64,000 nt of DNA from an uncultured Rhodopila sp. (GCA_903932145.1 CAIZFE010000051.1:68173-132172), one strand, 5' to 3'. Positions 38,021-48,201 are shown, counted from the first letter of the stretch. Notes: a model not told the origin generated them from the letters alone. A program made the numbers and translations.

Positions 38021-38361
38021 GACCGCATGGCATTGGGTGCGGCTGAACCGCGTTGCGGCGCCGCGCGAGAAATTTCATCTCGATAAAGCTGGTTGCTGCC
38101 CGGCTGGAACGACGCACGTTGCAGGAACGCGGCGATGAAGAAGCCATTTAAACGGAGCCTGCCGCGTCGCCTATGAGACTGCGCAACAATGGGAACATGG
38201 AACGCGTCCCCCCTCTGTGCCGTCGGAGCGAGACGCTTTTCCCTAAGCGCCATCCAAGCACATTGGGACTATATTTTTGCACCAGGCGCATATTTACAGC
38301 AGAACATTGACGTTTTGTTAACTTTTTTTGGTACCATACTCAAAGCCAGGAGGAGATTCTC
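38021..38361. promoter_or_regulatory. AT-rich gap with candidate promoter for the toxin-antitoxin remnant
   Basis: The last 90 bases are unusually AT-rich for this genome. TTGACG at 38307-38312 and TACCAT at 38332-38337 (19-base spacer) form a candidate promoter upstream of the hicA start. The rest holds no recognisable gene. Confidence 0.35.
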
Positions 38362-38649
38362 TTGGCTGATACCCTCGAACACATGCGGCGGAACGCGGCA
38401 GGGGACTGGACTATCAGAGATATATAGGGCGCGTCTGTCGCGTGAATGGCGTAAGCTGTCGGCCTCCGAAACGTGGATGGCGAGGGGTTTCTGGCGTTTG
38501 TCCCTGACCTGCCAGGCTGTATCTCGGACGGCGACACCTATGAGCAGGCAGCCCATAACGTAGCCGGGGCAATCGAGAGTTGGATCGAGGCGGCGGTGGA
38601 AATGGGCCGTCCGGTTCCCGCGCCCGAACTTCGCAGGGCCTTGGCATAG
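38362..38649 (+). pseudogene. Fused remnant of a HicA-like toxin and HicB antitoxin
   Basis: A TTG at 38362 with AGGAGGAG upstream opens MADTLEHMRRNAAGDWTIRD, the start of a HicA-like protein, then hits TAG. In the next frame RVCRVNGVSCRPPKRG continues the same family up to about 38475. At that point the sequence passes into HicB: VDGEGFLAFVPDLPGCISDG and on to EMGRPVPAPELRRALA, stopping at 38649. Thus the toxin lost its C-terminal half (and the dsRNA-binding His region) and the antitoxin lost its first residues, by a deletion joining the two genes. Not functional as a pair. Confidence 0.75.
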
Positions 38650-38818
38650 ACTGGGTCCGAACCCGACCGCGCCCGGCATCTCACTTCTATTGAGCGTTGG
38701 CACTTGCCTTCGCCCGAGCCGGATCGGATCGTTGAACGCCGCGCCATAAATGCATCCAGGCCGGCATCCAGCAACGCGTTCGGATTGCGTGCTGCATCGT
38801 CGCGGCGCCTCTGCTACA

Positions 38819-39121
38819 ATGGCCCGTAAGGAACGCGATCACGCTATCGCCACATTGAAGGCTCATCAAACCCAGCTCATGCAACTGGGTGTTCAGAGCC
38901 TGTACCTGTTCGGCTCGACCGCACGCGGCCAAGCGCGGGACGATTCCGATGTTGACCTGTTCTTTGACTACCAGGAAGGAAAATTCGGACTTTTCGACCT
39001 TATGGAGGTGCAGGAGCGCACCGCGCTGATTCTCGGCCGGCCGGCCGATGTGATGACGCGCGACAGCATCCATAAGATCCTGCGTCCTGGCATCGAGGCA
39101 ACGGCGCTTCGCGTGTTCTGA
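38819..39121 (+). CDS. mntA: MNT-type nucleotidyltransferase antitoxin
   Basis: 100-residue minimal nucleotidyltransferase. The catalytic motif GS-(10)-D-x-D is present: GSTARGQARDDSDVDL. The third acidic residue may be in PADVMTRD. In MntA-HepT systems this protein adds AMP to the HEPN toxin and so silences it. The stop overlaps the start of the HepT gene by one base. ATG at 38819 is preferred because earlier starts add a tail without homology. Complete and probably translatable even though its partner is broken. Confidence 0.85.
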   Translation: MARKERDHAIATLKAHQTQLMQLGVQSLYLFGSTARGQARDDSDVDLFFDYQEGKFGLFDLMEVQERTALILGRPADVMTRDSIHKILRPGIEATALRVF

Positions 39122-39486
39122 TGCCGCCCTCGTCTGTCCTCCCTTATTTGGCGGATATCATCGAGGCGATCGAACACATCCGTGAAAAAGCAGGCACGAC
39201 GCCGCTTGAGGTGTTCAAGCGGGATTGGGAACAACAATGGATCGTTTAGCGTGGGATCGAGATCATATCTGAGGCCAGCCTGCGTTTATCTGAACCGATG
39301 AAAGCCCGGTATCCGGCCATTCCCTGGCGCAAGATTGCCAGCGTCGGGAACGTGTTACGGCACGAATACCGGCAGGTTTCTCCGCCCCTCCTGTGGGAGA
39401 TCGTACAAGATCACCTGGCGCCGCTTGATGCGGCGTGCCGCACGGAATTTGCAAGGGAACAGATCGCTGGAACCGGCAAGGAATAG
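39121..39486 (+). pseudogene. hepT: HEPN/HepT-like toxin with in-frame stop
   Basis: Begins at 39121 and reads MPPSSVLPYLADIIEAIEHI; a TAG at 39247-39249 stops it after 42 codons. Beyond it the same frame goes on with RGIEIISEASLRLSEPMKAR, IPWRKIASVGNVLRHEY and ends at 39486, a normal DUF86/HepT C-terminus. LRHEY carries the RNase-like Arg and His. A one-base change (CAG to TAG) would explain the break. It is either inactivated or kept only as a short peptide. Confidence 0.82.
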
Positions 39487-39535
39487 CGCCGGCGAACCCG
39501 GTACGCCGGGCTCTTCGCCGGTCAATCACGTCTTA

Positions 39536-40667
39536 CTACCGCGCGTTGGCGCTCGCCTCCGACCGCGTCGCGCCTGACCGCTGCGCCAGCGCAGCCGCCA
39601 TGAAATCGTCCAGGTCCCCGTCCAGCACCGCGTTCGGATTACCGGACTCGACGCTGGTCCGCAGGTCTTTCACCAACTGATACGGCGCCAACACATAGTT
39701 CCGGATCTGATGCCCCCAGCCGATATCGGTCTTGGCGTCTTCCTGAGCCGCCGTCACCGCTTCCCGCTTGCGCAACTCCGCCTCGTACATCCGCGCCCGC
39801 AGCATTTCCATCGCGTTGGCTCGGTTACGGTGCTGCGAGCGATCCGTCTGACAGGCAACGATAATGCCGGTGGGCAGATGCGTGATCCGGATCGCGCTGT
39901 CGGTCTTGTTAACATGCTGCCCGCCCGCACCGGATGCCCGGTAGGTATCCACTTTCAGGTCGGACGGATTGATGTCGATCTCGATCGAGTCATCCACGAC
40001 AGGATAGACCCACACGCTGGCGAAGCTGGTCTGCCGCCGCGCATTGGCATCGAACGGACTGATACGCACCAGACGATGAACCCCGCCCTCGGTCTTCAGC
40101 CATCCGTATGCGTTGGGTCCGGTTACTTGCAGGGTCGCCGATTTGATGCCGGCCTGCTCGCCTTCACTCTCTTCCAGCAATTGCACTTTGTAGCCGTGCT
40201 TCTCCGCCCAGCGCATATACATGCGCATCAGCATCATCGCCCAGTCCTGAGCCTCGGTGCCGCCCGCGCCGGCATTCAATTCAATAAAGCAATCGTTGGC
40301 GTCGGCCTCACCGGACAGCAGGCTTTCGATCTCCCGCCGCTTGGCCTCATCAGCGGCCCCGCGCAACGACTTCATCGCCTCGGCGACCATCGCGGTGTCG
40401 CCGTCGGCTTCCGCCATTTCGATCAGTTCCAGCGCGTCAGAGACCTCGGTCTCCAGCGCCAGCACGCCTTCCATCGCCGAGGCGATCTGATTGCGTTCGC
40501 GCATGAGCTTTTGCGCGGCGGCAGCGTCGTTCCACAGCGCCGGGTCCTCGGCGCGGTTGTTCAGGTCGGCGAGGCGGCCTTCGGCGACATCCCAGTCAAA
40601 GATGCCTCCTCAGCAGCGCGACGGACTGCTTGATCTGTTCGTTAAGGGCGTCGGATTCGGCGGACAT
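39536..40667 (-). CDS. prfB: Peptide chain release factor 2, with programmed +1 frameshift
   Basis: RF2 reads UAA and UGA stops. Frame 0 runs from ATG 40667 through 23 codons to CTT (40601-40599) and stops at TGA (40598-40596). A +1 shift onto GAC (40597-40595) continues with [12 protein letters not shown] and on for 353 codons, giving 376 residues in all. The codon-recognition tripeptide SPF is in [10 protein letters not shown] and the catalytic GGQ in [15 protein letters not shown]. The coding parts are 40667-40599 and 40597-39536. RF2 shortage should raise frameshifting, the classic autoregulation. Lies 30 bases below mrcA. Confidence 0.95.
40595..40610 (-). promoter_or_regulatory. prfB: RF2 recoding site
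   Basis: Read leftward: AGGAGG (40610-40605), CAT, CTT TGA C. The Shine-Dalgarno-like AGGAGG sits three bases before the slippery CUU-UGA-C, as in the known prfB frameshift signal. Confidence 0.93.
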
Positions 40668-40697
40668 GGGTGGACTATGCTCTCTGGAAGGCCGGGA

Positions 40698-43325
40698 TCA
40701 ATACAGCCCGCCCATGCTGTTATCAACCCCGCCATGCACGATGGTGGGCGGTGCGGGCGATCCGTCGGCCGTCGCGGCACCGGAAAAAGCGCCGCCGATC
40801 GGGCCGGAGGCACCCGGGATCTGGCCGTCCTTGAACGCGTCGGTCACCGTGCCGGTTCCGGTGTCCCACGGCGCCATCGTCACGCCCGGCGGCACCGGGA
40901 AGGACAGGACGGGATGCCCGGCCAGGGCGATGGCCATGTAATCGTGCCAGATCGGGGCGGCCACAGCACCACCGGTCTGGTTGTTCCCCAACGATGCGGG
41001 ATTGTCGAAGCCAACCCACACCACCGTCACCAGGTCGGGTGTAAATCCCGAGAACCAGGCATCCGCGAACTCCTGGCTGGTGCCGGTCTTGCCAGCGATC
41101 GGCCGGTTCAGGCCCTTCCCCGCCAGGGTGCCGGTGCCGCGTTGCACGACACCCTGCATCATGGTGATCAACTGAAACACACTGTCCGGATCGGCGATTT
41201 GCGCGCGCCCGTCGGCGACGGCCGGGGGCTTGGACGGATCGGAACACTCCGAACAATCCATGCCCGAGGTCCGCATCACGACATGGCCATCCGGATCCTG
41301 CACGCTGTCGATGAAGGTCGGCGTAACCTCCCTGCCCCCGGCCGCGATGGACGCATACGCCCCGGCTTCGCGCAGCACGGTGGTTTCGACCGCCCCCAAT
41401 GCCGCCGGCAACACCCGTGGCATCGAATCCACCATGTGAAAGGCAATGGCATTATCCGCGATCGCCTGCATGCCGGTCTGCTGCGCCACCCGCAGGGTGA
41501 CGAGGTTCATCGACTCCTCCAACGCCACCCGCAGGGACGTCGGCCCGCTGAAGGTGCCCTCGTAGTTGCCCGGCCGCCAGCGGCCTTCCGGCGTATCCAC
41601 CACGATCGGTGCGTCCAGGAATTTCTGGCTCGGTGAGATGCCCTGCTCCAACGCCGTCAAATAGACCATCGGCTTGAAGCTGGACCCGGGTTGGCGATTC
41701 GCCTGGGTCACACGATTGAACTGGCTTTGCTCGTAGCTCCAGCCGCCAACCATCGCCAGCACGCGGCCGGATTGCGGATTGAGCGACACCAGCGCGCCCT
41801 GCACCAGGGGAATCTGCCGCAGTGTTGCTCGGTTTGCCGGCGGTGGCATGGGCGGCGGTGGGGGCGCCTTGCCCTTCACCGGCATCACCGGACCCGAAGG
41901 CGGCGCGGGTTGCACCGATGGCGGGTCGATCATCACCACGTCGCCCACCTGAACGATATCGCTCATACGTTTGGGGACCGGCCCCAACTTGCCGTCGCGC
42001 AGCGTCCGAGCCCAGTTTGTGTCCGGCAGGGCCAGGACAGCGGCCCGGCGTTCGGCTGCCGCGTTCAGCCATTCGACTTTCGCCTCGGAGTCCGAAACGC
42101 TCGCCACAATGGCCAGTTTCCAGGACGGCAGCATGCCGGATGGACGCGTCTGCTCGTTCAGTGCGGTGGGCCATTTCGTCTCAAAATCCGCCGGAGGGAT
42201 GGCGACATGAGCCAACGCCCCGCGCCAGCCGCCCATCTTGCGGTCATAGGCCATCAGACCGTCACGCAGCGACGTCTCGGCGGCGATTTGCAGGGCCGGG
42301 TCCAGGCTAGTGCGAACCATCAGGCCCCCCTGAGTCGTGGTATCCTGGCCAAACCGGGCAATAAGCTGGCGACGCACTTCCTCGGTGAACCAATCCGCAC
42401 CCGGGATCGGCGGCGGACGCCGGAATTCAGAGGGGATAACCGGCGCGGCTTTTGCCTCGGTGCCCTGGGCTTGCGTGATCGCGTGGTCTTCGACCAGCCG
42501 ATCCAGAACGTAATCGCGGCGGGAGCGCGCAACGTCGGGATATTTGAACGGATTGTAATTGTTCGGCGCCTTGGGCAAGGCCGCGAGGAACGCGGCCTCG
42601 GCGACCGACAGTTTATCCAGCGGCTTGTTGAAATAGGTCTGCGCCGCCGCCGCCATACCATAGGAGCCAAGACCGAGATAGATCTCGTTCAGGTACAACT
42701 CCAGAATGCGGTCCTTGCTGAGGCTTTCCTCGATTCGCAGCGCCAGGATGGCTTCCCGCGCCTTGCGCGAGAACGACATCTGGTTGTCGAGCAGCATGTT
42801 CTTGGCGACCTGCTGGGTGATCGTGGACGCACCGATCGGACGGCGTCCCTGCCCCGCATGGGCGAGATTGAACAATGCCGCTCGGGCGATGGCCAGCGGA
42901 TCGATCCCGCGATGGGTGTAGAAATTCTGGTCCTCGGCCGAGATGAAGGACCGCTTGACGATATCCGGGATCGCGCCGACCGGCACGAAAATCCGCCGTT
43001 CGGACGCGAGTTCCGCCAGCAGCCGCGAATCGCCGGCATAAATCCGGCTCATGACCGGCGGCTGATAGTTTCGCAAACCGTCAACATCGGGCAGGTCGGC
43101 ACTGAAGTGCTCGTAAGCCATGTAGCCGCCCACCGCTCCGGCAACCCCACCCAGCAGCAAGATGCCCAAAACCGCACCGAACAGACCGCGAATCGCACGC
43201 ACGACGACGTTGGCGCGCCGTTTCGGTGGTTTGGCACCTTGCGTTGGTTCGGGCGCCGCGGGCTTGCCGCGCCGGACGCGATCGGAGGGCGCCAGCGGAT
43301 CGCCAGCGGTGAGGGGGCCTGTCAT
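40698..43325 (-). CDS. mrcA: Penicillin-binding protein 1A
   Basis: Bifunctional peptidoglycan synthase, about 875 residues. Cytoplasmic basic N-terminus, one membrane span near 57-80, then the GT51 glycosyltransferase with SAEDQNFYTHRGID near 130 and GASTITQQVAKNML. A Pro-rich OB-like insert precedes the transpeptidase, whose motifs are SSFKP (Ser about 547), SMN in EESMNLVTL and KTGTS near 745. ATG at 43325 is taken; an upstream in-frame start would add 13 residues. It reads the same way as amiC upstream and prfB downstream, a conserved alphaproteobacterial order. Confidence 0.95.
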   Translation of the reverse strand: MTGPLTAGDPLAPSDRVRRGKPAAPEPTQGAKPPKRRANVVVRAIRGLFGAVLGILLLGGVAGAVGGYMAYEHFSADLPDVDGLRNYQPPVMSRIYAGDSRLLAELASERRIFVPVGAIPDIVKRSFISAEDQNFYTHRGIDPLAIARAALFNLAHAGQGRRPIGASTITQQVAKNMLLDNQMSFSRKAREAILALRIEESLSKDRILELYLNEIYLGLGSYGMAAAAQTYFNKPLDKLSVAEAAFLAALPKAPNNYNPFKYPDVARSRRDYVLDRLVEDHAITQAQGTEAKAAPVIPSEFRRPPPIPGADWFTEEVRRQLIARFGQDTTTQGGLMVRTSLDPALQIAAETSLRDGLMAYDRKMGGWRGALAHVAIPPADFETKWPTALNEQTRPSGMLPSWKLAIVASVSDSEAKVEWLNAAAERRAAVLALPDTNWARTLRDGKLGPVPKRMSDIVQVGDVVMIDPPSVQPAPPSGPVMPVKGKAPPPPPMPPPANRATLRQIPLVQGALVSLNPQSGRVLAMVGGWSYEQSQFNRVTQANRQPGSSFKPMVYLTALEQGISPSQKFLDAPIVVDTPEGRWRPGNYEGTFSGPTSLRVALEESMNLVTLRVAQQTGMQAIADNAIAFHMVDSMPRVLPAALGAVETTVLREAGAYASIAAGGREVTPTFIDSVQDPDGHVVMRTSGMDCSECSDPSKPPAVADGRAQIADPDSVFQLITMMQGVVQRGTGTLAGKGLNRPIAGKTGTSQEFADAWFSGFTPDLVTVVWVGFDNPASLGNNQTGGAVAAPIWHDYMAIALAGHPVLSFPVPPGVTMAPWDTGTGTVTDAFKDGQIPGASGPIGGAFSGAATADGSPAPPTIVHGGVDNSMGGLY

Positions 43326-43423
43326 GGCGGCGATATGGGCGCTTTTGCCTAAAATCGCCAGCAACGAGATTGCTACAATCCGGGTTTAATTCACCACCGC
43401 CCTCGCAACGGGGATGCCCCTAC

Positions 43424-44323
43424 TCAGCCCGCTTCGTCTGCTGACCCGGGCCGATTCAGATCCGCCATTTGAGCTGCACCGGTGAAAAAGGCGTCCACCG
43501 CCCGCTGCATCGCCTGCGCGACCAACCGACGATGATCAATTTTGCGCAATGCGGCCTCGTCCCTGGCGTTCGACATGAAACCCATCTCGACCAGGACACT
43601 GGGAATATCGGCCGCTTTCAGCACGACGAAACCGGCATGCCTGGCGGGGTTTTGCAGCATCGGCAAGCCCTGATCCAGGCTGCCTACCAGGTCGCGGGCG
43701 ATCCGCACCGACCCCGCCCGGGTTTCTTGCCGCACAAGGCTGGCAAGAATGTGCGCGACTTCTGGCGAGGTTGACGGGATCGCATGCCCGCCAAAGCGGT
43801 CAGCGCTGTTTTCCGTGCGAGCCAGGGCAGCCGTTTGCGCGTCGGAGGCCGTCGGCGCCAAGGTATAGACCGAGGCGCCCCGCACTGAATGATCCGACAG
43901 TGCATCCGCGTGCATGGAGACGAATAGCGCCGCACCGTGATGTTGGGCGCGGGCTACACGCTCCTCCAACGGAATGAAGACGTCGCGGGTGCGGGTCAGT
44001 TCGACGCGATACCGTCCGGTGGCCAGCAGTTGGCGTTTCAGTTCCAGCGCGGTCGCCAGGGAAATATGTTTTTCGTAGGTGCCGGAAATACCGATCGCGC
44101 CCGGGTCCTTGCCGCCATGGCCAGGGTCCAGCATCACCAGCGGTACTGGCGGTCTGGCACCGCCGCCGGAGTCGGGCCGTTTCGGGACTGGTTTGGCCGC
44201 CCTGGCGCCGTGCCCCGTCGCTGCCATCAGGGACGCGGGCAACAGAAACGTGCCGAACACCGGCGCCGCCGACACGAACCGGCGCAGCAGCAAGCGACGC
44301 ATGACGGGCGGAGACACATCCAT
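43424..44323 (-). CDS. amiC: N-acetylmuramoyl-L-alanine amidase
   Basis: Zinc amidase (Amidase_3) of 299 residues that cuts peptides from murein during cell separation. The signal region has paired arginines (RRLLLRRFVSAAPV) and a hydrophobic core ending near residue 34, so Tat or Sec export is likely. Zinc ligands: His69 in LDPGHGGKDPG, Glu84 in TYEKH, His138 in SMHADA; the catalytic Glu is in VLVEMGFMSN. I see no AMIN domain, so it is a short form. Starts divergently from rne and reads toward mrcA. Confidence 0.93.
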   Translation of the reverse strand: MDVSPPVMRRLLLRRFVSAAPVFGTFLLPASLMAATGHGARAAKPVPKRPDSGGGARPPVPLVMLDPGHGGKDPGAIGISGTYEKHISLATALELKRQLLATGRYRVELTRTRDVFIPLEERVARAQHHGAALFVSMHADALSDHSVRGASVYTLAPTASDAQTAALARTENSADRFGGHAIPSTSPEVAHILASLVRQETRAGSVRIARDLVGSLDQGLPMLQNPARHAGFVVLKAADIPSVLVEMGFMSNARDEAALRKIDHRRLVAQAMQRAVDAFFTGAAQMADLNRPGSADEAG

Positions 44324-44931
44324 GATTCCTCTTAACAGATTGGATACGGATTGACACCTTGTATGTTGATTCGGGCGGGTTCATGGCGCGCTGATACGAT
44401 CTGCTTGCGGTCGGGCGCGGTTTGCGTCATGGTCGGACCACTCCGGCGATGTATCCGGGGATGGCGGGCCTCCGCGATCCCCTTGGTCTTCTCCGGCGGC
44501 GCGTGATCCCTTGATCGGCCTGGTCGGAGCCTGGCTGGCGAGTTTTGGGAAGGATCCGCCTCGCCGTGACCGCATCGCCGTCCGCGTCGCGCCCGCCATG
44601 TTGGATATGTGGCGCGCCGGGGTCTGATTGCCGCGGGATTCGTCCGCCGAGTGGTCAGCACGAGTGACGACTTTCACACGGGGCAGCGTTTCGACAAGGA
44701 ACGCGCCATCCGAACGCCAGGGACTGATGAACCACGCCGCGCCATGCCCGTCCGATTTTGGACTTTCACCCCGCTCTTTGGGTGGCATCGCTGTCGCGTG
44801 TCCCGATCTCCATCGTTTTCCTGAACCTTCGGGCGGGCCCCTTCCCGCAAGCCTTGCAAGCCGGCTGATGACTGAGACCCGAAGAAGGTCCGGCATCGGC
44901 ATTACGGCGGCCCACCGGAGTTCAGGACTCA
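44324..44931. other. Long gap between amiC and rne, probable rne leader
   Basis: About 600 bases with no convincing gene. It must hold the divergent promoters and probably a long 5' untranslated region of rne. In enterobacteria that leader autoregulates RNase E; here no known RNA motif can be identified by eye. Confidence 0.45.
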
Positions 44932-47900
44932 ATGACGAAGCGCATGCTGATCGATGCCACACACGCGGAAGAAACCCGCGTTGTGGTGCTGGACGGTACC
45001 AGACTTGAAGATTTCGACGTCGAGACTTCGACGAAGCGACAACTCAAAGGCAATATCTACCTCGCTAAGGTAGTCAGGGTCGAACCAAGCCTTCAGGCCG
45101 CGTTCGTCGAATATGGCGGCAATCGCCATGGGTTCCTGGCGTTCAGCGAAATCCATCCCGACTATTATCAGATTCCCGTCGCCGACCGGCAGCGGCTGAT
45201 CGAGATGCAGGCTGAGGAAGCCCGCCGGGAAGACGAAGAAGAAGATCTGGAACTGGCGCTGAGCCAGGCATCCGATCAACCACAACCTGCACCCTTTATC
45301 GTTGAAGCAGTCGCGGAACCGGTGATTGCCGAGCCTGCCGCCGAGGCTTGGGCGTACGCCTCCAACCCGCCGCTGATTGCATCCGAACCCGTTACCTCCG
45401 TCGAAGCCGTGGCTCCGGTTGCCGTTTCTGACGACGCCGAGGCCTGGGCGAAGCCCGACATGCCGGCCCTGATCGCGGCCGCCGCCGCGCAACCGCTGGC
45501 GATTCAAAGCGAACGGATCGTCGCCGAAGCCGATTTCGACGAGTCCGAGACGTACGACCGCAACGAAGACCATATCGAAACGCTGCCTCCCCCGGAGACC
45601 GTCGGTGGTGGCGATCAGGAAAGCAGCGACGAGCAGCGCGAACGCCGCACGCCGCGCTTCATGCGCAACTACAAGATCCAGGAAGTCATCCGCCGCCGGC
45701 AGATCCTGCTGATCCAGGTGGTTAAAGAAGAACGCGGCACCAAGGGCGCTGCGCTGACGACCTATCTGTCGCTGGCCGGACGCTTCGGCGTTCTGATGCC
45801 CAACTCCCCCAGGGGCGGCGGCATTTCGCGAAAGATCACATCCGCGACCGATCGCCGCCGCCTGAAAGAGGTGATGTCCGAGCTCGATATCCCGCGCGGC
45901 ATGGGCATGATCGTCCGCACCGCCGGGGCCAACCGGCCGAAGCCGGAGATCAAGCGCGACTGCGAATATCTGCTGCGGCTGTGGGACGACATCCGCGAGC
46001 ACACCATGAAGTCGGTGGCGCCCGCGTTGATCTACGAAGAGGCCAGCCTGATCAAGCGCTCGATCCGCGACGTATATTCGCGCGACATCGACGAAATCCT
46101 GGTGGACGGCGAGGAAGGCTGGCGCGCGGCGCACGATTTCATGCGCATGCTGATGCCGTCTCACGCCAAGAAGGTGCAGCTCTGGCGCGATGGCGGTCAG
46201 CCGCTGTTCGCCCGCAACCAGGTGGAGGCACAGCTCGACGCCATGCTGCTGCCGACCGTGCAGTTGCGGTCCGGCGGCTATCTGGTGATCAACCAGGCCG
46301 AGGCGCTGGTCGCGATCGACGTCAACTCCGGGCGTTCCACGCGGGAACGCAATATTGAAGAGACCGCGCTGCGGACGAACCTGGAGGCGGCCGATGAGGT
46401 CGCCCGCCAGTTGCGGCTGCGTGATCTCGCCGGTCTGATCGTCATCGACTTCATCGACATGGAGTCCAAGCGTCACAACGCGATGGTCGAGCGGCGCATC
46501 AAGGACGCGCTGAAGAACGACCGCGCCCGTATCCAGGTCGGCCATATCAGCCATTTCGGCCTGCTGGAAATGAGCCGGCAACGTCTGCGTCCGTCGCTGG
46601 CGGAAACCAGTTTCATCGCCTGCCCGCATTGCGGCGGCACCGGCCATGTTCGCAGCACGGAAAACGCGGCGATCCATGTGCTGCGCGGGATCGAGGACGA
46701 GGGCGGCAAGCGCCGTTCGGCCGAGATCATCGTCTATGCCAACACCGCGGTCGCGCTATACCTGCTGAACCACAAGCGGGAACGGCTGCAGGAGATCGAA
46801 GCCCGTTACGCGATGAAGGTCATCATCGCCGCCGACGACGCCCAGATCGCGCCGCAGTTCCGCATCGAAAAGGTGCGGACCCGCTCGCCCGATGAAATGC
46901 CCGTCGTGGTAACGGCCGAACGATCGTTCATGCCGCCGCCGCCGATGGACGATGAGGACGAAGAGGAGGAGGAGGCTGAAGTGGCCTCCCCCCGCCCCGC
47001 TGCCGCCCGTTCCGATGACGAAGATGTTGAGACGGTTGGTGGCGAAGGCGACGAAGATACCGCCGAAGACCGTGCCGCGGACGCCGCCGCCGGCGGTGGT
47101 GACGAAGCCGAACGGCAGCGCAAACGCCGTCGCCGCCGCCGTCGTGGCGGCCGCCGGGATGAACCGCAGGCGGGCACGACCGGTGAGACAACGGGCGAGT
47201 CGGCCGAGGGCGACGAGACCGTTGTGGTCGAGGCCGGCGAGATTGTTGCAGTTGAGATCTCTGAGAACGCAGGCGAAACCACCGGCGAAACCGCTGGCGA
47301 CGAGGCGTCCGAAAACGGCGAAGCGCCCGGAGCATCCGATGACGATCCCCGGAATCGCCGCCGCGGTCGCCGCGGTGGACGCCGCCGCCGTCGGGAAAAC
47401 GAGGGTGAATTGTCACCGTTCGCCGTGCCGGGTGCGGATCAGCCCGAGTTGGTGCCGATCTATGCCGGCCCGACCCCGGCCGACCCGTTCGGTGGCCGCG
47501 CGTTCGACATTTTCGACGTGATGGATCAGGCGGAACGCGCGGCTGAAGCCATGCCTATGGCCCGGTCGGCGCCGGTAGCTGTCAGCACTCCGGAAGCGGA
47601 ACCCGTCACCGCGGAAGCGGTCCGCCCGGGTTCTGTGAGCGAAGACGCCGTCAGACCCGAAGCTGTCAGCTCGGAAGCTGTCAGTGCGGAAGCGGAAGCA
47701 GAACCTGGCAATACAGAAACTGTCAGCACGGGAACTGTTCACGCGGAAGCGGAAGCTGACAGTGCGGAACCGGCGGCCGAACGCGAGCCAGTCCCCGCAC
47801 CAGAACCTGAAGCAGTCGCCGCGCCTTCTATCGAGGACGCAGCGCCGGCAATCACGACCGTTGAACCAGAACCGGCCGTTATCGCCCAACCGGACATCGA

Positions 47901-48114
47901 AATCGTTAACTCGTCGGCCCCGGAGCCCGCGGGTGAGATTTTGATCGCCACGACAGAGACGGTGACGACTGAAGCATCGGAGCCGGCCAACGAGACGACC
48001 GCCTCGGTCACCGTTTCGAACGCTCCGACGTCCGAACCCGTCGTCAAGCCGGTCTTGATCGGCGCTGACGCCGAGCCGCCAGCGGAAAAAAAGCGAGGCT
48101 GGTGGCGCCGGTAG
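44932..48114 (+). CDS. rne: Ribonuclease E
   Basis: 1060-residue endoribonuclease, the scaffold of the RNA degradosome. The S1 domain starts at GNIYLAKVVRVEPS (about 37), is interrupted by an acidic, Ala-rich insert (about 85-235) and resumes at RNYKIQEVIRRRQILL (from 245). Catalytic acids lie in VAIDVNSGR (about 461-469) and GLIVIDFIDM; the zinc-link is CPHCGGTGH (about 564). The C-terminal half is disordered, with Arg-rich RNA-binding patches and long Glu/Ala/Thr/Val runs, ending in KKRGWWRR. AGTTCAGGACTC precedes the ATG. Followed by a 14-bp hairpin. Confidence 0.96.
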   Translation: MTKRMLIDATHAEETRVVVLDGTRLEDFDVETSTKRQLKGNIYLAKVVRVEPSLQAAFVEYGGNRHGFLAFSEIHPDYYQIPVADRQRLIEMQAEEARREDEEEDLELALSQASDQPQPAPFIVEAVAEPVIAEPAAEAWAYASNPPLIASEPVTSVEAVAPVAVSDDAEAWAKPDMPALIAAAAAQPLAIQSERIVAEADFDESETYDRNEDHIETLPPPETVGGGDQESSDEQRERRTPRFMRNYKIQEVIRRRQILLIQVVKEERGTKGAALTTYLSLAGRFGVLMPNSPRGGGISRKITSATDRRRLKEVMSELDIPRGMGMIVRTAGANRPKPEIKRDCEYLLRLWDDIREHTMKSVAPALIYEEASLIKRSIRDVYSRDIDEILVDGEEGWRAAHDFMRMLMPSHAKKVQLWRDGGQPLFARNQVEAQLDAMLLPTVQLRSGGYLVINQAEALVAIDVNSGRSTRERNIEETALRTNLEAADEVARQLRLRDLAGLIVIDFIDMESKRHNAMVERRIKDALKNDRARIQVGHISHFGLLEMSRQRLRPSLAETSFIACPHCGGTGHVRSTENAAIHVLRGIEDEGGKRRSAEIIVYANTAVALYLLNHKRERLQEIEARYAMKVIIAADDAQIAPQFRIEKVRTRSPDEMPVVVTAERSFMPPPPMDDEDEEEEEAEVASPRPAAARSDDEDVETVGGEGDEDTAEDRAADAAAGGGDEAERQRKRRRRRRRGGRRDEPQAGTTGETTGESAEGDETVVVEAGEIVAVEISENAGETTGETAGDEASENGEAPGASDDDPRNRRRGRRGGRRRRRENEGELSPFAVPGADQPELVPIYAGPTPADPFGGRAFDIFDVMDQAERAAEAMPMARSAPVAVSTPEAEPVTAEAVRPGSVSEDAVRPEAVSSEAVSAEAEAEPGNTETVSTGTVHAEAEADSAEPAAEREPVPAPEPEAVAAPSIEDAAPAITTVEPEPAVIAQPDIEIVNSSAPEPAGEILIATTETVTTEASEPANETTASVTVSNAPTSEPVVKPVLIGADAEPPAEKKRGWWRR

Positions 48115-48127
48115 TCTCGTCTCATAT

Positions 48128-48162
48128 CAGTTCACCAGCGGCGATATACCGCTGGTGAACTG
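48128..48162 (+). terminator. 14-bp hairpin after rne
   Basis: CAGTTCACCAGCGG / CCGCTGGTGAACTG with loop CGATATA, 14 bases after the rne stop. Perfect stem; no T-run. Confidence 0.75.
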
Positions 48163-48201
48163 AAACCGTCTCAGACAACGCGGGAGGGGCTATTCCACTT
48201 C

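Noticed and set aside
44929-46677. 582-codon open frame opposite rne
   Set aside because: Shadow of rne; no ribosome site or family features.
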